A stretch of 40,072 nt of DNA. Origin: Anaerotignum sp. (GTDB taxonomy: Bacteria; Bacillota; Clostridia; Lachnospirales; Anaerotignaceae). The position numbers and the translations under genes were made by a program. How positions within the stretch are numbered: the stretch's first letter is position 1; every line of letters starts with the position of its first letter. The notes beneath the pieces were generated by a model. It was not told where the DNA came from, made no database searches, and was given only the letters and a program-made list of their open reading frames with translations. Shown piece by piece: positions 6,614-13,969 of the stretch. The stretch spans positions 1 through 40,072 of the forward strand of contig NZ_JAFUMA010000025.1 in the NCBI RefSeq assembly GCF_017483025.1. Reading direction: 5' to 3'.

Positions 6614-7384
6614 TTGGAAAGAGAAAGAAGACGAGAAAGAGAATTTAATGAAAACCAGCTGGAAGGCAGAAATGCTGTGCTGGAAGTCCTGAGAAGCGGC
6701 AGAGATATCGAAAAGATTCTGGTGCAGAAGGGCAATGTAGAAGGCACGATTAAACGTATCGTGGCACAGGCTGCGGAAAAAGGTGTTGTCATTCAGGAGA
6801 CAAGCCGTCAGAAGCTGGATGAGATTTCCCAGACAAAGAACCATCAGGGTGTGATCGCGCTGGTTTCTGCCCATGACTATGTGGAAGTGGACGATATTCT
6901 GGCAGCGGCAAGAGCGAAAGGTGAAGATCCCTTTATCATCCTGCTGGATGGTATCACAGACCCCCATAACCTGGGTGCGATCCTGAGAACAGCGGAATGT
7001 GCAGGCGCCCATGGTGTCATCATTCCTAAACGCCGTTCTGTTGGCCTGAATGCTACAGTAGGTAAAACATCTGCAGGTGCTATCGAATATATGCCCGTGG
7101 CCCGTGTCACAAACATTGTGAAAACAATGGAACAGCTGAAAAAAGAAGGTCTGTGGTTTGCCTGTGCGGATATGGGAGAAAACGACCATTTCGATACAAA
7201 CCTGAAAGGCCCTATCGGTCTGGTGATTGGCAGTGAAGGCGAAGGCGTCAGCCGTCTGGTGAAGGAAAACTGCGATTTCACAGCATCCATCCCTATGTAT
7301 GGCAAAATCTCTTCCCTGAATGCGTCCGTAGCGGCTGCGCTGCTGATGTACGAAGTAGTCCGCCAGAGAAACTATACAAAATAA
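6614..7384 (+). CDS. rlmB: 23S rRNA 2'-O-ribose methyltransferase, TrmH/SpoU family (RlmB)
   Basis: RlmB-type enzymes methylate the 2'-OH of a guanosine in 23S rRNA using S-adenosylmethionine, through a SPOUT knot fold. The 256-residue protein has an N-terminal substrate-binding domain (LEGRNAVLEVLRSGRDIEKI) and the catalytic domain with NLGAILRTAECAG, VIGSEGEGVSRLV and SSLNASVAAALLMYE, the three SpoU motifs. Translation begins with TTG at 6614, justified by AGGAGG 7 bases upstream; there is no nearby in-frame ATG. It sits in the conserved cysS-mrnC-rlmB-yacP-sigH order. The exact target nucleotide in Clostridia is inferred from family only. Confidence 0.93.
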   Translation: MERERRREREFNENQLEGRNAVLEVLRSGRDIEKILVQKGNVEGTIKRIVAQAAEKGVVIQETSRQKLDEISQTKNHQGVIALVSAHDYVEVDDILAAARAKGEDPFIILLDGITDPHNLGAILRTAECAGAHGVIIPKRRSVGLNATVGKTSAGAIEYMPVARVTNIVKTMEQLKKEGLWFACADMGENDHFDTNLKGPIGLVIGSEGEGVSRLVKENCDFTASIPMYGKISSLNASVAAALLMYEVVRQRNYTK

Positions 7385-7416
7385 TTGTAAAAATGAAGTG
7401 AAAGGAGGGGACGACA

Positions 7417-7935
7417 TTGGCGAAGGAGTTTTTGCTTGTGGATGGCTATAACATCATCCACGCATGGGACGAATTGAAAGAACTGGTAGAGGACGTCAGC
7501 CTGGAAAGTGCCCGTCAGAAGCTGATGGACGTCCTCTCTAATTATAAAGGCACCAGTAAGGCCACGATCATTCTGGTTTTCGACGGATATCTGGTAAAGG
7601 GGAACATTGGCACCGTATATGAATATAATAATATATACGTCGTATACACCAAGGAAGCCGAGACCGCTGACCATTATATCGAGCGTGTAGTAACTTCCCT
7701 GCCGAAGCATTATAAGGTGAGGGTAGCCACAGGCGATGGTCTGGAGCAGCTTATCATCTATGGTCAGGGGGCGACCCGTATGACCGCAAAGGAGCTTTGG
7801 ATAGAAGTGCAGGCTGTGGAAACAGAACTGCGGGAAAAATTTATCGAAAACAGACCGCCGAAAAATAATATCCTGGCGGATCATCTGGATGAGGAATCGC
7901 TGGCATGGTTCGAAGCCCTGCGGCGAAAAAAATAA
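7417..7935 (+). CDS. rae1: NYN-domain ribosome-associated endoribonuclease (Rae1/YacP)
   Basis: The YacP/Rae1 family is a PIN-like NYN nuclease; in B. subtilis it enters the ribosomal A site and cleaves mRNA. The 172-residue protein starts FLLVDGYNIIHAW with the invariant D9-G-Y-N, followed by ILVFDGYLV, ETADHYIERV and VATGDGLEQ, which supply the remaining acidic residues. Like rlmB it uses a TTG start (7417), preceded by AAAGGAGGGG. It is 32 bases after rlmB and 22 before sigH, so the three form one transcription unit. The C-terminal LRRKK tail is basic, as expected for an RNA-binding protein. Confidence 0.9.
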   Translation: MAKEFLLVDGYNIIHAWDELKELVEDVSLESARQKLMDVLSNYKGTSKATIILVFDGYLVKGNIGTVYEYNNIYVVYTKEAETADHYIERVVTSLPKHYKVRVATGDGLEQLIIYGQGATRMTAKELWIEVQAVETELREKFIENRPPKNNILADHLDEESLAWFEALRRKK

Positions 7936-7957
7936 TCAACGACGGAGAAAGAATTTT

Positions 7958-8617
7958 ATGGCAGAAACAACGAAAGAACAGAATTACGAACAGGCAAGGG
8001 ATGAAGAACTGGTGCTGATGGCGCAAAATGGCGACGATGCGGCCCAGGAATATCTGCTGGATAAATATAAATCTCTGGTGCGTGCCAAATCCAGAGCATA
8101 TTTCCTCATCGGCGCAGACAGCGAGGATATCATCCAAGAAGGGATGATTGGTCTGTATAAAGCTGTAAGGGATTATAATGAAGAAAGGAATGCTTCTTTC
8201 CGCAGCTTTGCAGAGCTGTGTGTGAACCGCCAGATGATCACAGCCATCAAGGCGGCAACCAGACAGAAGCACCAGCCTTTGAATTCCTATGTTTCTTTGA
8301 ATAAACCTGTTTTTGAGGAAGAATCCGAGCAGACATACATGGACTTCCTGCAGAGCAGCAGCAGCGCATTGCTGAACCCGGAGGCTCTGCTCATTGGCCA
8401 GGAAAACAAGAACTTTCTGGAAGACCAGATGGTAAAAAACCTGAGCAGCTTTGAAACAAGGGTGTTGGTTTTGTATCTGCAGGGGAGAAGCTATTTTGAG
8501 ATCGCCCATGTGCTGGATAAACCGGAGAAATCCATCGATAATGCCCTGCAGCGGGTCAAGAAAAAACTGGAGAAATTTCTCGAAGAAAAAAATCTTGACG
8601 GCGCGGAAGGGATATGA
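7958..8617 (+). CDS. sigH: RNA polymerase sporulation sigma factor SigH
   Basis: SigH directs transcription of early sporulation and transition-state genes. The 219-residue protein has region 1.2/2 (DEELVLMAQNGDDAAQEYLL and DIIQEGMIGLYKAVRDYN, the core-binding and -10-binding segments), and region 4 (SFETRVLVLYLQGRSYFEIA then KPEKSIDNALQRVKKKLE, the -35 helix-turn-helix). The ATG at 7958 is preceded by GGAG; a longer frame from 7889 overlaps rae1 and lacks a ribosome site. It is the last gene of the rlmB-rae1-sigH unit, as in Bacillus. Its final codons contain the promoter of the following tRNA-Thr. It supports a spore-forming host. Confidence 0.95.
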   Translation: MAETTKEQNYEQARDEELVLMAQNGDDAAQEYLLDKYKSLVRAKSRAYFLIGADSEDIIQEGMIGLYKAVRDYNEERNASFRSFAELCVNRQMITAIKAATRQKHQPLNSYVSLNKPVFEEESEQTYMDFLQSSSSALLNPEALLIGQENKNFLEDQMVKNLSSFETRVLVLYLQGRSYFEIAHVLDKPEKSIDNALQRVKKKLEKFLEEKNLDGAEGI

Positions 8618-8623
8618 TAACAT
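8595..8623 (+). promoter_or_regulatory. Promoter of tRNA-Thr overlapping the end of sigH
   Basis: TTGACG (8595-8600) lies in the sigH coding sequence, the 17-base spacer ends at its TGA stop, and TAACAT (8618-8623) is the -10. The start site would be just upstream of the tRNA at 8651. Confidence 0.7.
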
Positions 8624-8650
8624 ATATAGGCTGGTATGATATCAACCTTT

Positions 8651-8723
8651 GCTGCTATGGCTCAGTCGGTAGAGCGTCGCCTTGGTAAGGCGGAGGTCGT
8701 GGGTTCAAGTCCCATTAGCAGCT
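8651..8723 (+). tRNA. tRNA-Thr (anticodon GGT)
   Basis: The acceptor GCTGCTA (8651-8657) pairs with TAGCAGC (8716-8722), with discriminator T8723. The anticodon GGT is at 8684-8686, and the T arm contains GGTTCAAGTCC. CCA is not encoded. It stands alone between sigH and a terminator. Confidence 0.97.
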
Positions 8724-8727
8724 TTGA

Positions 8728-8759
8728 AACGTCCCAATAATTGGGACGTTTTTCTTTTT
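8728..8759 (+). terminator. Terminator of tRNA-Thr
   Basis: AACGTCCCAA (8728-8737) and TTGGGACGTT (8741-8750) form a perfect 10-bp stem with loop TAA, followed by TTTCTTTTT. Confidence 0.95.
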
Positions 8760-8807
8760 GCAAAGCGGAATTTAAGGTTCAGGATTTTCTGTTTTATATA
8801 CTGAATA

Positions 8808-8837
8808 AAAAAAGGCACTCGTAAGAGTGCCTTTTTT
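8808..8837 (-). terminator. Bidirectional terminator at the end of the YmaF-like gene
   Basis: GGCACTC (8814-8820) and GAGTGCC (8825-8831) with loop GTAA are flanked by A6 and T6. On the minus strand it lies 9 bases after the gene stop; it can also back up the tRNA-Thr terminator on the plus strand. Confidence 0.92.
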
Positions 8838-8845
8838 GTTGCTGC

Positions 8846-9235
8846 TTATGCTTCACATTCGAAATCAAGAGGACTTTCGATCAGGGATGCGACCTGGAAA
8901 CGGTGTCTGTGGCCGTCTTCTTCTTCTGTGCAGGCGCTGGCGAAGTGAACATGCTTGCCGTTGCCAACTTCGATGGCGGGGCCTGATGTGCCACGAAATT
9001 CATGGAAGTGACCATCGGCGAAATCTGTGCGGAATTTAATTTCATGCACATGGCTGTTGCCATAGCGGATGGATTCACCGGAGACTGTAGCGAAGCGATG
9101 GTTGTGACATTCTTCGTTTCGTTCGTTGAAAACTGCTGTGCTGCCTGTGATTTCGTGTACATGGCGCTGTTCTCTGCGATCATTCACCCAATTTTCATCC
9201 CAGTTGCAGGAGCAACGATCATTATTCTGATACAT
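8846..9235 (-). CDS. YmaF-like histidine-rich protein with repeated H-x-H motifs
   Basis: The 129-residue protein is built of about six near-periodic units, each with an H-x-H pair followed by short beta-like sequence: RHVHEITGST, CHNHRFATVSGE, SHVHEIKFRTDF, GHFHEFRGTSG, KHVHFASA, GHRHRFQVAS. This pattern is that of the YmaF family, whose function is unknown; metal binding is a reasonable inference from the histidine pairs. The N-terminus is YQNNDRCSCNW with a C-x-C. The start at 9235 was chosen for AAAGGAGG 8 bases upstream; the longer frame from 9343 has none. It is a single gene with its own promoter and terminator. No signal peptide or membrane segment is present. Confidence 0.82.
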   Translation of the reverse strand: MYQNNDRCSCNWDENWVNDRREQRHVHEITGSTAVFNERNEECHNHRFATVSGESIRYGNSHVHEIKFRTDFADGHFHEFRGTSGPAIEVGNGKHVHFASACTEEEDGHRHRFQVASLIESPLDFECEA

Positions 9236-9267
9236 GTGCCGAACCTCCTTTCTTGTGGGTTCTCTAT

Positions 9268-9297
9268 ATAGTATGTGGGAAGGAGAAAATGGTGCAA
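9268..9297 (-). promoter_or_regulatory. Promoter of the YmaF-like gene
   Basis: On the minus strand, TTGCAC (9292-9297), an 18-base spacer and TACTAT (9268-9273). Confidence 0.55.
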
Positions 9298-9358
9298 GCC
9301 TACAAGGTGTATACAATGCGCATATGTATTTATAAAAGTACACGAAATTTGATTTGTT

Positions 9359-9401
9359 TTTCTGGGAAGATTATCTGTTTTCCACAGAAATATTTTTTTT
9401 T
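9359..9401 (+). terminator. Plus-strand terminator just before the aro promoter
   Basis: TTTCTGGGAA (9359-9368) pairs with TTCC-A-CAGAAA (9380-9390), one bulged A, followed by a run of about nine T. It lies upstream of the aro promoter, so it insulates the operon. What transcript it ends is unclear, since the nearest upstream gene runs the other way. Confidence 0.55.
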
Positions 9402-9411
9402 CGCAAATGGG

Positions 9412-9440
9412 TTTACTTTCCCAATCCAATGTGCTAGTAT
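9412..9440 (+). promoter_or_regulatory. Promoter of the aromatic amino acid operon
   Basis: TTTACT (9412-9417), exactly 17 bases, then TAGTAT (9435-9440). Transcription would start near 9447, about 40 bases before the leader peptide ATG. Confidence 0.75.
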
Positions 9441-9488
9441 GATAAAAACCAAACAAACTTATATCAAAAATGAAAGAGGCAGCAAATT

Positions 9489-9557
9489 ATGAGACACAAT
9501 CATCTTTTTGCAACTGCATACTTTTATTTTTACCGTGTTTTCAAAGATTCAAAGTGA
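9489..9557 (+). CDS. Phe/Tyr-rich leader peptide of the aro operon (22 aa)
   Basis: A 22-codon frame begins ATG AGA CAC and ends AAG TGA. The peptide starts MRHNHLFATA, continues YFYFYR and ends VFKDSK. Seven of 22 residues are Phe or Tyr, with five in an unbroken alternating run (codons at 9519-9533: TAC TTT TAT TTT TAC). A ribosome site, AAAGAGG, lies 8-10 bases before the ATG. It sits between the operon promoter and a strong terminator, directly before DAHP synthase, so its job is to stall the ribosome when Phe-tRNA or Tyr-tRNA is scarce. It is too short for normal gene calling. The peptide itself probably has no further role. Confidence 0.88.
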   Translation: MRHNHLFATAYFYFYRVFKDSK

Positions 9558-9656
9558 ATTTTACTGTTAAGAAAAGACGGTTCGTTTTGATGGTTTTTTC
9601 TTAGAGAAAGCAAAAAAGCTTCGCAGTGAAATTCGCTGCGAAGCTTTTCTTTTTTC
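9532..9656 (+). promoter_or_regulatory. Transcription attenuator of the aro operon
   Basis: Alternative pairings can be drawn. (1) Codons 15-18 of the leader peptide (9532-9542, ACCGTGTTTTC) pair with 9571-9581 (GAAAAGACGGT) with a single G-G mismatch. (2) AAGAAAA (9569-9575) can pair with TTTTCTT (9596-9602). (3) TTTTTTCTT (9594-9602) can pair with AAG-C-AAAAAA (9608-9617), which overlaps the foot of the terminator. A ribosome held on the Tyr/Phe codons would mask the first segment and change which pair forms. The switch logic is inference; the terminator and leader frame are directly seen. Confidence 0.75.
9614..9656 (+). terminator. Attenuator terminator before aroF
   Basis: A 13-bp perfect stem (9614-9626 with 9636-9648: AAAAGCTTCGCAG and CTGCGAAGCTTTT) extends by three more pairs at the top, to an AAT loop. 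It is followed by CTTTTTTC. It lies 57 bases after the leader stop codon and 70 before aroF. Confidence 0.95.
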
Positions 9657-9725
9657 TGAAAGGCGCACAGCACTCAGCGAAGCGAGAACAAAAGAACATT
9701 TGAGATTTTTAAGGAGGAAACAATT

Positions 9726-10742
9726 ATGGTAGTAGTACTGAAACCCGGCACAAAAGAAGAACAGATCGAAAACCTGAAAGCATGGCTTAGCAGCATGGGT
9801 ATCAATACCCACATCTCCCAGGGTATGAATCATACTATCATCGGTTTGATCGGTGACACATCCGCAGTAGATATGGAGCTGGTAAAAGCTCTGGATATCG
9901 TTGAAAACGTACAGAGAATCCAGGAACCTTTTAAAAATGCAAACCGTAAATTCCACAATGAAGACCTGGTAGTAGATATCGCCGGCAAAAAGATCGGCGG
10001 CGGCAATTTCCAGATCATTGCTGGTCCCTGCTCCGTTGAAAGCGAAGAACAGGTTTGCGAAATTGCAAAGAGAGTAAAAGAATCCGGCGCTGGCCTGCTG
10101 CGCGGCGGTGCATTCAAACCCAGAACTTCCCCTTACGCATTCCAGGGCCTGAAGGGCGATGGCCTGAAGCTTCTGATGGAAGCAAAAGAAATGACAGGGC
10201 TGCCCATCGTTTCCGAAATTATGAATGCAGTGCATATCCCTATGTTCGAAGAAGCTGTTGATCTGGTACAGGTTGGCGCAAGAAATATGCAGAACTTTGA
10301 ACTGCTGAAAGAAGTTGGTAAAATGTCCAAACCAGTTCTGCTGAAGAGAGGTCTGGCAAATACCATCGACGAACTGCTGATGAGTGCAGAATACATCATG
10401 GCAAGCGGTAACGAAAACGTTATCCTGTGCGAAAGAGGTATCCGTACATTCGAAACAAGAACAAGAAATACACTGGATCTGAGTGCAGTTCCTGTTCTGA
10501 AAAAACTGACACATCTGCCTATCGTGATTGACCCCAGCCACGCAATGGGCTACTCTCACCTGGTAAAACCCATGGCAATGGCAGCAACAGTAGCAGGCGC
10601 AGATGGTCTGATGATCGAAGTTCACAACAACCCTGCAAAAGCACTGTGTGACGGTCCTCAGTCCCTGACGCCCGATCAGTTCGACGAAGTAGCAAAACTG
10701 GTATTCGAACTGCGTCCTTTCGCTTGTAAATACGATTACTAA
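9726..10742 (+). CDS. aroF: 3-deoxy-7-phosphoheptulonate synthase (DAHP synthase, type I-beta with regulatory domain)
   Basis: This enzyme condenses phosphoenolpyruvate with erythrose 4-phosphate, the first committed step of aromatic biosynthesis. The 338-residue protein has an N-terminal ferredoxin-like/ACT-like domain of about 70 residues (MVVVLKPGTKEEQIENLKAW), which in the Thermotoga-type enzyme gives feedback inhibition by Tyr or Phe. The barrel follows, with IIAGPCSVES (C102 a metal ligand), RGGAFKPRTSPYAFQG, LKRGLANT, LCERGIRTFE and IDPSHAMG. AAGGAGG lies 8 bases before the ATG. It heads the operon directly after the attenuator, so its supply is controlled both in transcription and, by domain inference, allosterically. 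Confidence 0.96.
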   Translation: MVVVLKPGTKEEQIENLKAWLSSMGINTHISQGMNHTIIGLIGDTSAVDMELVKALDIVENVQRIQEPFKNANRKFHNEDLVVDIAGKKIGGGNFQIIAGPCSVESEEQVCEIAKRVKESGAGLLRGGAFKPRTSPYAFQGLKGDGLKLLMEAKEMTGLPIVSEIMNAVHIPMFEEAVDLVQVGARNMQNFELLKEVGKMSKPVLLKRGLANTIDELLMSAEYIMASGNENVILCERGIRTFETRTRNTLDLSAVPVLKKLTHLPIVIDPSHAMGYSHLVKPMAMAATVAGADGLMIEVHNNPAKALCDGPQSLTPDQFDEVAKLVFELRPFACKYDY

Positions 10743-10771
10743 TAAGACCTTGAGATAAGAAGGTGACAGAT

Positions 10772-11620
10772 ATGAAGGTTGGCGTAGTTGGTCTTGGGCT
10801 GATCGGCGGCTCCATGGCAAAAGCAGTTAAGAAAAAAACAGAACACGAAGTTATCGGTTGGGATGCTTCTGAAACCATCCGTTACAGCGCGCTCTTGATG
10901 GAAGCAGTACATGGCTTCATGGAAGATGGCAATCCTAAAGATTGTGATATCGTTCTGCTGGGTCTGTATCCTCAGCTGACAGTAGATTACATCAAGGAAC
11001 ATGCGAAGGATTTCAAAAAAGGTGCTATCATTGTGGACTGTGCTGGTGTAAAGAGAATGGTATGTGAACAGGTGCAGGCTGTTGCAGAAGAAAATGGTTT
11101 CAACTTCGTAGGCGCCCACCCCATGGCAGGTGTGGAACGTTCCGGTTTTACCTATTCCACAGCAGAAATGTTCGAAGGCAAGACTTTGATCGTAACACCT
11201 TATAAAGGCACAGACCTGGGCATGATGAATGCGCTGAGCATGTTCTTCAAAAAACTGGGCTTTGCAAAACTGAAAGTGACTTCCACAGAAGAACATGATC
11301 AGATGATCGCTTATACTTCTCAGTTGGCTCACGTAGTTTCCAGCGCATATGTAAAAGGCGTATTGTCCCATAATTTCAAGGACTTCTCCGGCGGCAGCTT
11401 CCAGGATATGACAAGAGTTGCCAGACTGAATGAAAATATGTGGACAGAACTGTTCCTGGCAAACGGAGACAATCTGGCAGATGAAGTGGATGGCCTGATC
11501 GCACGTATGCAGATGTACAGCAAAGCCATCCGGGCAAAAGATGCAGAAGGCCTGAGACAGCTGCTGAAAGAAGGCAGAGAAAAATGCATCGAGATCGATG
11601 AAATCAAAGATTTTGACTAA
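10772..11620 (+). CDS. tyrA: Prephenate dehydrogenase
   Basis: TyrA oxidatively decarboxylates prephenate to 4-hydroxyphenylpyruvate with NAD(P), the branch to tyrosine. The 282-residue protein begins with the dinucleotide-binding loop VGLGLIGGSMAKA, then has the conserved AHPMAGVERSGF and DQMIAYTSQLAHVVSSA, which carry the catalytic and prephenate-binding His and Arg. No chorismate mutase or ACT domain is fused. The ATG at 10772 has AAGGTGA 5-6 bases upstream; a GTG nine bases earlier overlaps that site and was rejected. It follows aroF by 29 bases and precedes aroB by 9. Confidence 0.94.
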   Translation: MKVGVVGLGLIGGSMAKAVKKKTEHEVIGWDASETIRYSALLMEAVHGFMEDGNPKDCDIVLLGLYPQLTVDYIKEHAKDFKKGAIIVDCAGVKRMVCEQVQAVAEENGFNFVGAHPMAGVERSGFTYSTAEMFEGKTLIVTPYKGTDLGMMNALSMFFKKLGFAKLKVTSTEEHDQMIAYTSQLAHVVSSAYVKGVLSHNFKDFSGGSFQDMTRVARLNENMWTELFLANGDNLADEVDGLIARMQMYSKAIRAKDAEGLRQLLKEGREKCIEIDEIKDFD

Positions 11621-11629
11621 GGTGATACT

Positions 11630-12685
11630 ATGAGAAAAGTAGTAGTAAGTGCGTCCACAGAATATGATATCCTGATCGGACGCGGATTGCTGGCACAGGC
11701 AGGGGAAGAGATCGCCAAGCGTATACGTCCCTGTAAGGCAGCAGTTATCACAGATACAACAGTTGAAAAACTTTACGCGGAACAGGTGGAAAAATCTTTA
11801 GCGGCAGCGGGGTTCACCACCTGCCGCTTTTCATATCCCGCAGGGGAGGAATCCAAAAATATCAGTACATTATCTGATATGCTGGAATTTCTGGCGGAAG
11901 AAGAAGTGACCAGACAGGATATCATCGTTGCTCTGGGCGGCGGCGTAGCAGGGGATATGGCAGGCTTTGCTGCAGCGGTATACCAGAGGGGTATCCGTTT
12001 TGTACAGGTGCCTACTACCTTTCTGGCGGCAGTGGATTCTTCCGTTGGCGGCAAAACAGCCATCGACCTGAAGGCAGGCAAAAACATGGCAGGGGCTTTC
12101 TATCAGCCCCACCTGGTGCTTTGCGACGTGGATACACTGGATACCTTGCCGAAGGATACCTTTGCGGACGGCATTGCGGAAACACTGAAATATGGTGTTA
12201 TCGGTGATGCAGACTTATTTGCGAAAACAGCATCCGGCGATTTTAGAAATGATCTGGAAGAGATCATCGAAACCTGCGTCAAAATGAAGCGGGATATCGT
12301 TATGGAGGATGAATTTGATACAGGCTTGCGTCAGCTGCTGAACCTGGGGCATACACTGGGCCATGCCATTGAAAAGAAAAGTGGGTTTACCCTTTCCCAT
12401 GGGCATGCCGTTGCCATCGGGATGCACCTGATCGCAAAAGTTGCAGAAGAAAAGGGACTGGCAAAAAAGGGACTGGCAGCGAAAATCAAAGCCGCTCTGG
12501 AGAATAACGATCTGCCTGTTTCCATCGAATATACCGCAGAAGAGATCACAGAGGGTGTTCTGAAGGATAAAAAACGCAGGGGTGGGGAGATCAGCTTCGT
12601 TTTCCCTACAAAGATCGGCCATTGCGAGATCGTGAAGATTCCTGTGAGTGAAGTGACAGATTTGGTAAGAAAAGCATTGATTTGA
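11630..12685 (+). CDS. aroB: 3-dehydroquinate synthase
   Basis: AroB converts DAHP to 3-dehydroquinate using NAD and a divalent metal. The 351-residue length is normal. The signature ALGGGVAGDMAGFAAAVYQR and VPTTFLAAVDSSVGGKTAID contain the NAD and substrate contacts. The metal ligands are the Glu in DGIAETLKYG and the His residues in LNLGHTLGHAIE and LSHGHAVAIGM. The ATG at 11630 follows AAGGTGAT with short spacing. It is the third gene of the aro operon, with aroA 15 bases downstream. Confidence 0.96.
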   Translation: MRKVVVSASTEYDILIGRGLLAQAGEEIAKRIRPCKAAVITDTTVEKLYAEQVEKSLAAAGFTTCRFSYPAGEESKNISTLSDMLEFLAEEEVTRQDIIVALGGGVAGDMAGFAAAVYQRGIRFVQVPTTFLAAVDSSVGGKTAIDLKAGKNMAGAFYQPHLVLCDVDTLDTLPKDTFADGIAETLKYGVIGDADLFAKTASGDFRNDLEEIIETCVKMKRDIVMEDEFDTGLRQLLNLGHTLGHAIEKKSGFTLSHGHAVAIGMHLIAKVAEEKGLAKKGLAAKIKAALENNDLPVSIEYTAEEITEGVLKDKKRRGGEISFVFPTKIGHCEIVKIPVSEVTDLVRKALI

Positions 12686-12700
12686 AAAGGCGGTACACTT

Positions 12701-13969
12701 ATGAATGTAAAAATCGGAAAAGGCCCCCTGAACAATGGGCAGGTGCGTATCATTTCCTCTAAATCCGACGGTCACCGTTCCCTCATCGCGGCAGCTCTTG
12801 CGGAAGAGGAAAGTGTTCTGTTCGTGGATGGCTGGTCTGATGATATGGAAGCAACGATGCGCTGTCTGAAAGGCTTGGGCGCGGAACTGTATAAAGAGCC
12901 TTCTGGTATTGAGGTAGTACCCATTCCCAGAAATGCAGGCGGGAAAGCTGTTCTGGACTGCGGCGAAAGCGGTTCCACTTTGCGCTTTCTGCTGCCTGTT
13001 GCCAGTGCGCTGGGCAAAAATGCGCTTTTCGAAGGAAAGGGCAGACTTCCCGAAAGACCCATCGGTATCCTGCTGGAGGAAATGGAACAGCATGGATGCA
13101 AGGCAAACAATGACCATTTGCCCGTAGAACTGGAAGGCAAACTGCAGAGCGGCGTTTATACACTGCCTGGCAATGTAAGTTCTCAGTTTATTACAGGGCT
13201 GTTGTTCGCATTGCCTATTCTGGAGGGGAACAGCGAAATTCGACTGACAACAGATATTGAATCCAAAGGATATATTGATATGACACTGAAGACCCTGAAA
13301 ACTTTCGGGGTGGAAGTGAAAGAAACAGAACACGGCTGGATTATTCCCGGTGGGCAGAAATATCAGGGTCCTCGTATGCGCTTTGCGGAAGGTGACTGGA
13401 GCAATGCGGCCTTCTGGCTGGTGGCTGGCGCTATCCATGGCAGCATTGGCTGTCAGGGGCTGGATATGGAATCTCCCCAGGGCGACAGAGCTATCGTTTC
13501 CCTGCTGGAAGAATTCGGCGCAGAAAGCAAGATCATCCTGAATCAGGTAACTATGACCCATAAGGAAATGAAGGGCATCCGTATCGATGCTTCTCAGATT
13601 CCTGATCTGGTGCCTATCCTGTGCGTGGCAGCGGCTGCGGCAGAGTGCAAGACAGAAATTTACAACGCAGGCAGACTGCGTATCAAAGAAAGTGACAGAC
13701 TGGCAGCAATGGCAGAATGTATGAAAAAAATCGGCGTAGAAGTGGAAGAAAAGCCTGACGGCATCATCATCACAGGGGGCTGCAATCCTCCCGCAGGTGA
13801 GATCGTCATCGATTCCCATAATGACCATCGCATCGTTATGGCAATGGCCATCGCAGCAGTGAGCCTTGGGGTGGAACTGACCATCGAAGGAGCAGATGCT
13901 GTGAATAAATCCTATCCTTCCTTCTTCTTGGAATTACAGAAACTGGGAGGTGTTGTGGATGTCCTCTAG
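12701..13969 (+). CDS. aroA: 3-phosphoshikimate 1-carboxyvinyltransferase (EPSP synthase)
   Basis: AroA transfers the enolpyruvyl group of PEP to shikimate 3-phosphate. The 422-residue protein has the substrate-binding ISSKSDGHRSLIAAAL near residue 20 and ESDRLAAMAECMKKIGVEVE and NDHRIVMAMAIAAVSLG in the C-terminal half. The PEP loop reads DCGESGSTLRFLLPVAS instead of the GNAGTAMR of the enterobacterial class I enzyme, the pattern I associate with Firmicute-type enzymes. AAGGCGG lies 7-8 bases before the ATG. Its last 11 bases overlap aroC, so the two are coupled. Shikimate kinase, which makes its substrate, is not in the window. Confidence 0.95.
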   Translation: MNVKIGKGPLNNGQVRIISSKSDGHRSLIAAALAEEESVLFVDGWSDDMEATMRCLKGLGAELYKEPSGIEVVPIPRNAGGKAVLDCGESGSTLRFLLPVASALGKNALFEGKGRLPERPIGILLEEMEQHGCKANNDHLPVELEGKLQSGVYTLPGNVSSQFITGLLFALPILEGNSEIRLTTDIESKGYIDMTLKTLKTFGVEVKETEHGWIIPGGQKYQGPRMRFAEGDWSNAAFWLVAGAIHGSIGCQGLDMESPQGDRAIVSLLEEFGAESKIILNQVTMTHKEMKGIRIDASQIPDLVPILCVAAAAAECKTEIYNAGRLRIKESDRLAAMAECMKKIGVEVEEKPDGIIITGGCNPPAGEIVIDSHNDHRIVMAMAIAAVSLGVELTIEGADAVNKSYPSFFLELQKLGGVVDVL

